From Saposhnikovia divaricata (lineage: Eukaryota > Streptophyta > Magnoliopsida > Apiales > Apiaceae): a DNA stretch of 64,000 bases. The position numbers were made by a program, and so were the translations under genes. Every line of letters starts with the position of its first letter. The stretch's first letter is position 1. This document shows, piece after piece, positions 1-11,044 of the stretch. The stretch lies in assembly GCA_036435485.1 (NCBI GenBank), contig JAZHRN010000137.1:248001-312000 (forward strand). The letters run 5' to 3'. The notes beneath the pieces are model-generated. The model did no database searches, was not told the origin of the DNA, and saw nothing but the letters and a program-made list of their open reading frames with translations.

Positions 1-388
1 AACATTTGTGGTTCTCTTAATAACGGATAAAAAACTTCAGTCCTAAAAGTCTACCATTGGCTCTCAACAACCTGCATTCGTTTTGCATTGCTAGTTCTTT
101 CAAGAATTTTAAATCTCTGCCTCCTCCTGACAACTTTTAGTTCAAAATGTTGTTACAGTAGTACTGCAGCAAGTTAATTAAACAAATACAATCTCTTATA
201 ACTAATCAAAATGTCTATCGCAGACATTTAACATTAACATTAACATCTATGTTTTTAGGCCACACAAGAATTGCACAGTGGTTGCCACTAACCTGATACT
301 AGTTTACTATATCATATTGTAAGTTTTGTTAGAGTTTTTGCCAGTCTCCCTCAAACAACCAACCAAAAAGATCAACAGCGAGCAGCTG
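1..388. other. 3' flank of the bromodomain gene, no gene seen
   Basis: AT-rich DNA downstream of the minus-strand GTE gene, probably holding its 3' UTR. No coding exon, hairpin or transposon end is recognised. Confidence 0.4.
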
Positions 389-2095
389 CTAGTTGCATAT
401 CTGTCCCTCCTCCCAGTCTTGCAAAAATAGTCCATCTTCCTCGTCCTCGTAGTCCATGTAATCGTTCTTTAAGAAGAGGCCAATACGTTCCATTATATTT
501 CCAAACCGATCGCCCTGTCTTGCATTGAAGAGTACTATTTCAAGTTCATTCAGTGCCTTCATATTGTCTTCTATCTCAACAGTCTTTTCCATCTTCTGTA
601 GTGCAATACGAGCTGCTTCTCGTTCTCTCTCCCGACGTAGTCTCAGTTCTTCCCGAGCCTTCAATGATGAGGCAACTTTAGCAGCTCTGATTTGGTCCTC
701 GATTCTTGCTTTCTCCTCTTGTTGTTGCCTCTCCAGTTTTTCTTCCTGCTGCAAATTTATGGGATATACCTTATCAACATGATCAAAAAGGGTCTTCTGT
801 TTTGCCTTTAATATAGTGTCAGCAAAGCGTTTCTTTAGCATTACAGCACGTAGGGTTTTCTCAGGAGACAGCTCAAGATCAATAGCAGGAGTCCAGCCAT
901 CAACAGAACCACTAGATGGTTGAGGACTAGAACAGTTATTCTCCTCATCCAATGCACTTACAGCCACATAAGATTCTGGATCTGATTTATAGGTATTAGA
1001 TGTTAAACTGCTTTCATGTTCCATTTTGGAAGCAACACAATTTTGTCCCGTATATCTTTCAGAAGGCAAATTACTGGAGGATTCATAAGCATAACCTTTC
1101 TGAGGGCTGCACTCGCATTTCAAACTGCCACAAGAATGGCATCTAGTAGCAACCACATTAAAAGAGGTTGCTATGGTTTTAACAGAACCACAAGTACTCC
1201 TCATATTACCATTGACTGTGCCTTTGCGTAAGACCTTTCCTGGGCACCTGCTATTTGGAATTTTTCTAGCAGCTGCAGGCCTTGCATTTGAAATCTTCAC
1301 ATACTGGGTCACTTTTTCCGGCATTGCTTCCCCAGGATTTCTTGTCAGCTTTTGCTTTTTTTCAAAAGACATAGACATCATAGGAGCTAATCCAACAGTC
1401 AAAGGAGCTGATTCTCTAGGGCAAAGATGCCTTGTTTCTGTTCTTTTTTGTTCCCTAAAACTAGTAAGGAAACTCTCTTCGCGATTAAGGCTCTCACGCT
1501 TCAATTTAACCTCCACAGACTTCCATTTAGTATTGAAGATGCTATCTAGTGTCATAGCATTCTTATGAAAAAAGTTTCCAGATGGGTTATACCGCATTGC
1601 ATTAGAGAAGGTGAGCTTGACATCATCCTTGAATTCTACAACAGTGAAGTACATATTATTCTGCAATTTGGTTCTCACGGTTCCCAAATCCATGGGTTTT
1701 GAGATAACTAAGAAATAATCAGGAATATTCAACTTGGCAGGATCAACCGGTTCACAGAAACCACACGAAGCAGGATGCTTAATCAGTGCCTCCAGGATGT
1801 TATCACAATAGCGCTTCAAACTACCATCCATCTTCTTCTGTCTTTTATTCAAGACATTATCTATTACCCCTGATGGTCCACGCTTCACAGATCGCACAGG
1901 AGATCCAACGCCATTCAATTTCAAGCTGTCTGAAGTGTGAGGAGCAGCTTTTTGTGATTCCTTCCTCATGGATACACAATTCTCTTTTATCCACAGCTGC
2001 TTGCTAGCTTCACAAGACCCAGTTGTTTTACAGGAAAACTTGATCTTCAACCTTGGTTTTGGCAAACAATCTGATACCGTCATCATGGATATCAT
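389..2095 (-). CDS. GTE-family bromodomain protein, intronless
   Basis: A 568-residue protein is read without introns from the first ATG at 2095; the open frame runs nine codons further upstream but has no ATG there. A bromodomain spans about residues 90-190 and keeps the PDYF and PMDLGTVR motifs and the YNP motif whose Asn binds acetyl-lysine. The middle (about 235-280) only weakly resembles the NET/ET domain. The C-terminal third has the plant GTE8-12 layout: an SPEKTLRAVMLKKRFADTIL-type segment, a highly charged Glu/Arg coiled coil, then an acidic IGLFLKNDYMDYEDEEDG tail. Such proteins bind acetylated histones in the nucleus and act in transcription. Arabidopsis GTE8-12 genes have several introns, to my knowledge, so an intronless copy suggests a retrocopy; the intact frame and conserved tail suggest it is still coding. 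Family assignment is firm, the exact orthologue is not. Confidence 0.85.
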   Translation of the reverse strand: MISMMTVSDCLPKPRLKIKFSCKTTGSCEASKQLWIKENCVSMRKESQKAAPHTSDSLKLNGVGSPVRSVKRGPSGVIDNVLNKRQKKMDGSLKRYCDNILEALIKHPASCGFCEPVDPAKLNIPDYFLVISKPMDLGTVRTKLQNNMYFTVVEFKDDVKLTFSNAMRYNPSGNFFHKNAMTLDSIFNTKWKSVEVKLKRESLNREESFLTSFREQKRTETRHLCPRESAPLTVGLAPMMSMSFEKKQKLTRNPGEAMPEKVTQYVKISNARPAAARKIPNSRCPGKVLRKGTVNGNMRSTCGSVKTIATSFNVVATRCHSCGSLKCECSPQKGYAYESSSNLPSERYTGQNCVASKMEHESSLTSNTYKSDPESYVAVSALDEENNCSSPQPSSGSVDGWTPAIDLELSPEKTLRAVMLKKRFADTILKAKQKTLFDHVDKVYPINLQQEEKLERQQQEEKARIEDQIRAAKVASSLKAREELRLRREREREAARIALQKMEKTVEIEDNMKALNELEIVLFNARQGDRFGNIMERIGLFLKNDYMDYEDEEDGLFLQDWEEGQICN

Positions 2096-2183
2096 GGAAA
2101 CTGCCGGAAAGAACCGAATCAATGGGCACTTACACGAACCGCCTCAATTGATCGCTTAAATAGAAACAACATATACGATCCCC

Positions 2184-3902
2184 ACTTAATAGAAACAACA
2201 TAGGAGATAAAATCTTGATTGATCGCTCAACTGATCGCTTAATTGATTGCTTAAATCTTGATTAACGGAATGCCTTGCTCGCTAAGCACGGTAAAATTAA
2301 AAAGTTTTATACCTTGCTCGCTACGCACGGTAAAATTAAAAAGTTTTGTCTATTTTTATACTATAAATTTTGTATGGAAGAAAAATTATTGTTTATATTC
2401 CATCCTCTTAAATAAAATTGATTAGTTAGTTTGGATTTTGATTTAATAAGTGGTTTAATAAAATTGTTTATTTTCGTGTAATTTCGTGTACCCAAAACAA
2501 AAAAAGTACGAAATAAAAATATAAAAAGTAAATATTATATATATAATATTTCGTGTACTTTCGTGTACCCAAAAATGAAAATCCAAATCCGACACTAAAT
2601 ATTTGGTGTAATTTCGTGTTCGTGTACATTCGTGTTTCGTGTACCAAAAATTAAAACCCAAAACCATATTTTTTGTGTCGTTTCGTATCGTGTTCACGTG
2701 TCACGTGTCAAATTGTCAGGCCTAATTTGAGGTTCTATTTTCTCTCTAAATTTTTTTTTACTAAATGATTGTTTTTAACATATAATATTTACGTGTCTTT
2801 ATTTCAAACTCGTTAAGTATCATAACTTGATGATTCAAAACCTTGAATCATTTGACCTTATTTTTTTTCATCTGTTGTTCAAATCACAAATCAGGACTCT
2901 TTGTCTTTGGATAGAAAATTTGTTAGATCGCAAATTACCTTTTTACTGTAGCACTTTATTCCTTAATTGATTTTACACTATTTTCAATTTCTTCGGGTAT
3001 TTTTCTTTTCTTTTAATATAAGGAATTATTAATTTGTATATAAATTGTATTAAAATACCATATTCGAAGATCTTTTATCGATTTTGCATTGAATAATTTT
3101 ATTTTATTAAAGTGTTATGTTGAATAATTTATTATTATACTTTGATCATTTCGAAATATTTAATAATTTTGTTCTTTTTGAAGCGGATACTTATTATCCC
3201 ATTGGAAAAAATGTATTTATAATTATTACTAAAAAAATTAAAATTTTGGAATACTGTGTTGTATGAGTATATTATTAAAAATGATGATATTTGATTATTT
3301 TTTTTAACGAATGGTATCCATTAAAAATTTAAAAAGATCGTTGTGACGACTTCTCGGCATGGCCTTCGGCAAAATTTCGTTTCTCAAATATTTCATAATT
3401 AATATTAACATACTAATTAAAATTTATATTAATAAATGATATTCAAATACTATTCACCAAGTCAATAATTTTCGAGCTATATAAATTTGAGTACAAATTT
3501 TGATTTTCAAAACACCCGACACAAATTAAACAAAGCATAAATCATATAGAGTCTTTAAGAAAGCACATGGCTAAAAATCCTACAACCTCTGCAATTTCAC
3601 CGATCACCATAACTACTGCATGAACGCTATCACTGCTATGGCTTGCAAAATCTACTCACATTCCTTCTTACCTATAGGACGTGTCTTATCTAGCCTCCTA
3701 ATAAATTTTTTCATATGCAAAATCTTCAAATTATGTCCACTAAATTTCCAATTTTTAAAAGTGAAGTCAGCCATCACAATCACCTGGAAGACTCCATTTG
3801 ATGCATTGGATGTGGACATGGCTATCCCAAGGATACCTTTGGAAGCCACTATAAAAAATAGAGGAATTGTCATCAATTGCAATTCGAAACACAAAACTGC
3901 AG
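2184..3902. repeat. First copy of a ~2-kb tandem duplication
   Basis: This block matches 4459-6473 in the same orientation with many small differences. Shared landmarks include CTTAATAGAAACAACATAGG at the start, a GCTACGCACGG motif, TGACGACTTCTCGGCATGGC near 3345 and 5911, and ACACCCGACACA near 3513 and 6081. This copy lacks a ~300-bp stretch, including the left part of a hAT element that is intact in the second copy. The block ends near CACAAAACTGCA. It holds a non-conserved open frame on each strand (3620-3919 plus, 3652-3894 minus) and a leader-like tract read on the minus strand, but no protein family is recognised. Confidence 0.75.
2460..2724. mobile_element. Truncated hAT-like element (right part only)
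   Basis: This is the right portion of the element found complete at 4837-5290. It is rich in TTTCGTGTA-type repeats and ends in ATTGTCAGGCCTA followed by ATTTGAGG, the same 8-bp flank as the full copy. The left terminus is missing, so the deletion came after insertion and duplication. The left boundary is approximate. Confidence 0.6.
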
Positions 3903-3997
3903 AAATTAGGGCTAATTGATGAGAGTAGAGACGATGATTTGGAGAAAAACAGAGTGAAGATAGCGGGGCTAGGGTTTTAAGAAAAGGGGTTTAGAGG

Positions 3998-4395
3998 GTG
4001 TTTGGGGTTGCTTAAAATAAGTTACTTTTGACTTAATGGAGGTATTTTTAACTTAAAGGAGAAAGTAAAGTTGTTTGCTTTAAGTTGAATGAATGTGTTT
4101 GGGTAATTTTACTTAAAGTTAAATGGGGATTTAATAATTTTGACTTAAAATGAAATTTTACTTAAAAAAATTTTAAATTCATAATATTTAAACTTTGCAA
4201 GAGTTCTGGAAGTTTTTTGAAAAAAAAAAAAAAAAAGCTCCATAAGTCATAAGTCATAAGTAAAAAGTACCTAAATGGAACTTATGACTTAAAGCAGTTT
4301 TTTAACTTAAAACGGGCTTAAAGCCCACTTAGCCAAACACATCAAAAACGACTTTAAGCAATTTTTTGCTTAAAGCCGTGTTGCCAAACAGGCTC
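3998..4395. mobile_element. hAT-like MITE with 8-bp target duplication
   Basis: A non-coding element of about 398 bp is flanked on both sides by TTTAGAGG (3990-3997 and 4396-4403). The ends carry imperfect inverted repeats around GTGTTTGG at the left and CCAAACAGG at the right, and the interior is rich in CTTAAAG/CTTTAAG motifs. The 8-bp duplication points to hAT. A related-looking element at 27914-28681 has a 3-bp TTA duplication instead, so the superfamily call is not certain. Confidence 0.6.
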
Positions 4396-4458
4396 TTTAG
4401 AGGGGGAGAGTGTTTGAGTGAGACAAGGAAATTGTGGGGTTTGTTTATCTATAACATA

Positions 4459-6473
4459 CTTAATAGAAACAACATAGGAGTATAAAACAAGAATGTCTTG
4501 CCCGCTACGCACGGGATAAAATTAAAAAGTTTTATCTATTTTAATACTATAAATTTTGTATGGAAGAAAAAACTGTTTATATTCCATCCTCTTTAATAAA
4601 ATTGATTAGTTGGTTTGGCTTTTGGATTAATAAGTGGTTAAAAATATCGTAATTGATGACTAGTATTCATTTGAAATATGGAGCAAAGAAATTATTCATT
4701 TTAATCGTTCTTTTATATTATATAAGAGATTTGTGCATATTAAAATAATATTTAAGAAAATTGTGTTTATTTATATATATATATATTAAAGACACATTAA
4801 TTTTGTAATTATCTAAAAGAAAACACGTATTTGAGGTAGGCCTGGCAATCGTGTACTTTCGTTTCGTGTATTTTCGTGTACTCAGAGTTAAAACCGAAAA
4901 CGACCCGAAATCATTTCGTGTAGTTGACTACCCAACCCAAACCCGAAACGAAATGTTTTGTGTAAACACGAAACGAACGAAAGTACACGAAATAAAAATA
5001 TAAAAAATTATAATATAATATTTCGTGTACTTTTCGTGTAATTTCGTGTACTTTCGTGTACCCAAAATGAAAGTATGAAATAAAAATATAAAAAATAAAA
5101 ATTATATATATAATATTTCGTGTACTTTCGTGTACCCAAAATGAAAATCCATATCCGACACTAAATATTTCGTGTAATTTCGTGTTCGTTTACTTTCGTG
5201 TTTCGTGTACCAAAAATCAAAACCCAAAACCATATTTTTCGTGTCGTTTCGTGTCGTGTTCACGTATCACGTGTCAAATTGCCAGACCTAATTTGAGGTT
5301 CTATTTTCTCTCTAAACTGTTTTTCGATAAATAATTGTTTTTGACATATAATATTTGCGTGCCTTTATTTCAAACTTGTTAAGTATCATAACTTGATGAT
5401 TCAAAACCTTGAATCATTTGACCTTGTTTTTTTTCATCTGTTGTTCAAATCAAGACTTTTTGTCTTTGGGCAGAAAATTTGTTAGATCGCAAATTACCTT
5501 ATTACTTTAGCACTTTATTCCTTAATTGACTTTACACTATTTTCAATTTCTTCGGGTATTTTTCTTTTCATTTAATATAAGGAATTATTAATTTATATAT
5601 ATATATTGTATTAAAATACCATATTCGAAGATCTTTTATCGATTTTGTATTGAATAATTTTATTTTATTAAAGTGTTATGCTGAATAATTTACTATTATA
5701 GTTTGACTCATTTCGAAAAATCTAATAATTTTGTTCTTTTTGAAGCGAATACTTATTATCCCATTGGAAAAAATATATTTATAATAATTACTTAAAAAAA
5801 TTAAAATTTGGGAATACTGTGTTGTATGAGTATATTATTAAAAAAGATGATATTTGATTATTATTTTTAACGGATGGTATCCATTAAAAATTTAAAAAGA
5901 TTGTTTATTTTTGACGACTTCTCGGCATGGCCTTCGGCCATACCTCGTTTCTTAAATATTTTGTAATTAATATTAACATAATAATTAAATTTTATATTAA
6001 TAAATGACATTCAAATACTATTGACCAATTCAATACTTTTCAAGCTTTATAAATTTGAGTACAAATTTTGATTTTCAAAACACCCGACACATATTAAACA
6101 AAGCATAAACCATATAGAGTCTTTAAAAAAACACATGGCTAAAAATCCTACAACCTCTGCAGTTTCACCGATCACCATAACTACTGCATATACGCATATC
6201 ATTAATTGCTATGGCTTGCACAATCTACTCACATTCCTTCTTACCTACCGGATGTGTCATATCTAGCCTCCTAATAAATTTTTTCATATGCAAGATCTTC
6301 AAATTATGTCCACTAAATTTCCAATTTTTAAAAGTGAAGTCAGCCATCACAATCACCTAGGAGACTCCATTTGATGCACTGGATGTGGACATGTCTATTC
6401 CAAGAATACCTTTGGAATCCATTGTAAAAAAAAATAGGAACTGACACCAACTGCAATTCGAAACACAAAACTG
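4459..6473. repeat. Second copy of the ~2-kb tandem duplication
   Basis: Direct repeat of 2184-3902 with scattered substitutions and short indels. It retains an intact hAT-like insertion (4837-5290) and about 200 bp to its left that the first copy lacks. The open frame at 3652-3894 is broken here, so neither strand is under evident coding constraint. Homology stops abruptly after CACAAAACTGCA, where the two downstream sequences diverge. Confidence 0.75.
4837..5290. mobile_element. hAT-like non-autonomous element, complete
   Basis: 454 bp bounded by TAGGCCTGGCAAT at the left and ATTGCCAGACCTA at the right, an inverted repeat with one mismatch. Perfect 8-bp target duplications ATTTGAGG lie at 4829-4836 and 5291-5298. 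The interior is made of short degenerate TTTCGTGTA and TACACGAAA motifs, with no coding capacity. The element at 26955-27419 has the same interior motif style and a similar terminus. Confidence 0.85.
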
Positions 6474-9400
6474 CATAATGTGCTAGCTCAAAGTCAAAAC
6501 ATTTATAAAATCCTTTAAATGCTAGTGTTAGTTCACTACATTGTTAAGACTTAAGGGTAAAGTTTTGAAGCGAAGAGTCCTTAAAACTACGTCATACTTT
6601 AAATTCAATTATCATATGCAACTTCACAGGCAAGAATTATAAACAAAGAGTAGAGAAGTAACGTTATTGATGAAAACTATACAGATTTAGACACAAAATA
6701 ATAATTGGTATTGTCAAACAATCAAACCCTGTAACAGTGACCACAAAGTTAGATAAAATCCTAAAGTTTGCAACTTAAGAAGGCTCATGAGAGACATATT
6801 ACACGACTACAATTTTGAAAATATATGACTTAGGCAACATCAAGATTTGGATTTCACTTTGTTGGACCAAATTAAAGTCCGCAACAGATGATATTTTACG
6901 GACCTAACTACTAACCTGATTTGCCCTGCTTTTCTTCATAGTACATCCTTCCCTCATGGAATTGTTCCTTACTTCATCACAACCTGAAAAAATGTATAAA
7001 AGTTATACAAATTTAGGATCAGTTCATTCATAATGTCAAGCGCATAGATTCCACATTTTATAAAACAACACATAAATTTAGCAAAAACACTTACTATTTG
7101 TTTATGCTTGGATAATTTGAAGGTACTACAAAATTACATATAATATTATAATAGATAAAAATCAAGAGCTAATTACTACATACGAAAGTAGTAACAAAGT
7201 CATACATGACAGATGATAAATATATATCAAAGATTCAGAGCTAATTACTTTTATAATACATATGCAGTAGTAGTATGGTCAGCAAGAATATAACGAATAA
7301 ATGGGAAAAGAATCACTGTAAGTATTATGTCTTTGTGTAATTATAGACTCACTCACCATTTTTCTATTACATATTCTTTCAAACATTTGAGTAAAAGCAC
7401 TCTCCTCATTATACAAAATTTTGCATTTCATGCCCTCCGAAACAATCTCATTCATGTTACGGGTCTGTTGCCCACTGAAATCAAATATTACAAATCTTTC
7501 TTAGTAGTTGCAGTTTGAAAGATTTTAAGGGTATATAATACAACATAACCAAGAGTTCCAGTTGAGGAAATAACATATTTTGCCTTGTTTGATGCTGGTC
7601 ATAAAGTAAGTATGTTGTGAATTGGAGCCCATATTTTATGAGATTGGAAGTCATAAAACAATGTCAATCGGTCAAGCAAAAAAACATTGACACTACTACG
7701 TCCTCTTAAATCTCAATTATCATATGAAACTTCAAATGCAGGATTTTAAACAAAGAACAGGTTTCTAAATTTATCAGCATCCCTGCAATAAAATGAAGGG
7801 GATTACAGGAAGCAATAGTCGGAGCAGATGGAAAATAAAAATAATAGAATGTAGGCAATAAGAATGGATTTCATTTTAAGTCATATATTCTCAAGTCACA
7901 AATGACAAATGCGAAGTTAGATACATATAATGATAGCTCTACATTGTACTTTGGTCAGATAATGCACAAGCTATGCTATACATGTTTGGATCCATATTGA
8001 TAAAAAAATTCTTATCTTTATCCATTATAAGCTTAAAAGTTTAACACATTTTTCACAACTGAATTTTAATACATTACTCAAACAAATTCAAAAATAAATG
8101 CAAATATATGTACTCAAATGGGTGAAAAGAAAAAGGGAAAAAATTTAAAAAATTGGAACTTAAGCAGTTGAAAGTTCTCTTAGAATTATAATCAAACACT
8201 TGATATGCAAACATTTAAATCATCATGATTTCACACTTAAATTGGGAAAACTAGCTATTAACATCGAACTAATGCGCATACGTCATGAATAATATCATCT
8301 TAACTTCACCCACAACTTTAAACAAATAGATGTACTACAACAAACGAAAACCATAACAACAATGATAAATTATGAAGACAAACTTCATGTATAAGTTGCA
8401 TACCTAATTCCTTGTAATAGAATCTTAAATAATGATCAGCAAAGAAACTTTACTGATAAGCAAAAAACGTTCTAATAAGTTCATAAATTGACATAAAGTT
8501 GAAAAAGAATAATGAGCAGGTAGAACATCGACAAAAGATTGAGTCATTTCCTAATAATCAATGCGTATGTGTTTCTTGAGCAGTTACAGGGGATGCCCTT
8601 TCCTTGTTAAGTAAAGGGCATTCTAATATCTTGATATCTCCTTAATTTAATCACATTTTAGTCCGAGCAGAAAGACTTGCCAACTTGCCCTACTTTTGTA
8701 TGTAAAATCAAGTGTTACAAAATATAAATAAAAGTTGACAAAATTCAAGTTCCAATATTTCATGTAGATTTACTAACAAATTTAAAACTTAAAAATTGAT
8801 TCACAATGCTAACTTGAGCCTTTCTTCCAGAAAATCTGTATTCCAAATTTTTCATACTTGATAAAGTCACACCATCATTATAACTTTCAATAAAAGTTAA
8901 GGAATTATATACACTCAATATGTGGCTTGAGAATTCATAGGTTCTATTATCAGAAACAATACATTGAATATACATAAGGATTCATATACATACATTTCAA
9001 ACTACAATCGTGATTTTAAAAATTAAACCAACTAAAATTCATACATGTATCCAGAGACAATGTTGAACATTAAACTTGAGACAAATCCTACAATTGGTGT
9101 CCAGAGGTATTTAACATATTTTTGTAAGGGGTCAAAAGTACATTCAAGTGATGGACTAAGCTATTCAGTATCCAGTCATCACCAAGCCAAAACATAAAAT
9201 CGTTTACCGGGTTTATCAAAATTTCAAACTTTCGTACTTATAAAGCAGAAAATTATAAATGTATCACATCATGTATATCATTGATTAATAGTCATTCTGT
9301 CGAACTTCTTGTAGAACTTTTATCAAACAGTTGGAGCACAACAAATCACAATCATTAAATAGTACTAAAATCATCCAAATAATCATCACAAATACATTCT

Positions 9401-9639
9401 AAGAACAAACAAAGGCTCTAAATATAAACTACATACCTTAATTGGACGGAGTATAATATTCATATCTTAATGTACAACCTGTAAATAAAAGAAACTACTG
9501 AAAAAAATCTGTAACAACTTTAAACAAACACTCGTCTACAAACATATCAATCATTACCGTATTAATAAATTATAGGAAAAACACTACCATAAACTAAAGA
9601 TGCAATATAAGAACTATTGGAATGTTTTATACCAGTGAT
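6474..9639. other. AT-rich intergenic DNA, no supported gene
   Basis: About 3.2 kb with only short, low-complexity open frames. A 68-bp minus-strand segment (6916-6983) is open in one frame and bordered by AG and GT dinucleotides as an exon would be, but no neighbouring exon or known family can be joined to it. No transposon termini were recognised. Confidence 0.4.
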
Positions 9640-10697
9640 TTGGTTTTCATGTTTAAGAGCACATCACACCTTCACGCATAAATTGCAAAAGTGTGACCCT
9701 AAACAATACACCATAATGTATTTATAGGAAAGATAGATTGGGCTAAAACCCTAAATCGAATTGGGCTTCTCCAAACCCATTCTGATTTGGTTTTAATATT
9801 AAATTTGAATTCAATTTAATTCTAATTAAGACCAGCTCAATAAATTAAATATTCAATTTCGAATTTAATAATTTAATTTAAATTCGTAATTTAAATTAAA
9901 ACTCCTTTTAAACGTTCTAATTGTGTAACCCTTTAGGTTATTATTACGTTGATAATAATTTTAATATCCAACAATAAAATTATAAACAATGAGCGGCATC
10001 TAGTAATACATTATTGCTACCCAAGTAATAATAATAATAACTAGTGATCCAGTTAAATCTTTCGTGATTAATGTTTCCGTGTAATATAATCCATTTAACA
10101 AAATATTATAGATTAAACTCGAGGCATGTTTTTAGTCATCCTCTTTAACGTTTGATCTGGGTTTCCTTGATCAATGAGTAGACTATTAAAACAAATCAAT
10201 ATTTGAGCATGACCATGCATTTTCATAGTTTCACTCAATCAAGAGGCCAATAATATCTCTCCTAATTATAGAAGGGTTAGATCCTATATCTATCATTCAT
10301 ATTTCTTATACGACTCATAATATACCCGATGTCCACTTTTATCATCACCCGGTCAAAGATAACTTTTAATGTAGTCAAAGTATATTAATCCTCGTATAGA
10401 AATATAATGATCTCAAGTTTAAGGATCATTACACAATTATCACTATGAGTCTTTCTAATGACATTATCAACATGTAGAATCTCACCGTGGGTCAATCCAG
10501 TGTCATGTAGAATATTACATGCACCTATATTCTTGACTTTAGTATCACTATACCTATGACCAATGAGATGTGGTCATCAGTCAACAAACATACTAATCTT
10601 TATGCATTATAATTGTCCCATTATATCCTATTATATAATAAGAGTAAGAGGAATAATGTGTGAGTACTACCATAGGTCTAGGGATCGAATCTCAACA
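9640..10697 (-). mobile_element. Possible LTR-retrotransposon LTR (minus strand)
   Basis: Read on the minus strand the segment begins TGTTGAG and ends near AAATCA. It contains a promoter-like CCTATAAATACAT about 80 bp before its end, and is followed by TGGTATAAAAC, which resembles a decayed initiator-Met primer-binding site (TGGTATCAGAGC). A second site-like string, GGTTTTATCAGAGC, lies near 10845. No partner LTR and no convincing target duplication were found, so this is a tentative structural call. Confidence 0.35.
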
Positions 10698-11044
10698 ACT
10701 ACAAAATATGAAACTAAATCATGCGCTACATATTAAAATATTAAATCATGCACTAAAGCATAAGTTGTAAATCAATAAAAAGATTGCAAAAATATGCTAC
10801 AAGAAGAAAAAGGTATAGTACCTTGTAAGGCTGCAAGAGCTCTGATAAAACCAGTCCCGAGAACAAGCATAACTCAAACCAAAACCTGTGTTTTATTGTT
10901 ATAGAGGGCCAATAAATATTGCTTCCGATAATGCAGGTCAAAATATTATATTTGCATGTAATGTCGTTTAAGCATTTTATTTTGTATAAAATTTTATTTT
11001 TTTGTAGTGGTATGTATAAAAATTAATTTTATACTATCTATCGA
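10698..11044. other. Spacer between LTR-like segment and Helitron
   Basis: AT-rich sequence with the decayed primer-binding-like string near 10830-10850 on the minus strand. No gene is seen. Confidence 0.35.

Noticed and set aside
3620..3919. Opposed open frames on both strands in the duplicated unit
   Set aside because: The minus frame is broken in the second copy and neither resembles a known protein.
10825..10850. GAGCTCTGATAAAACC string as a primer-binding site of a plus-strand element
   Set aside because: It is in the wrong orientation for the LTR-like segment at 9640-10697 and is too degraded to anchor an element.
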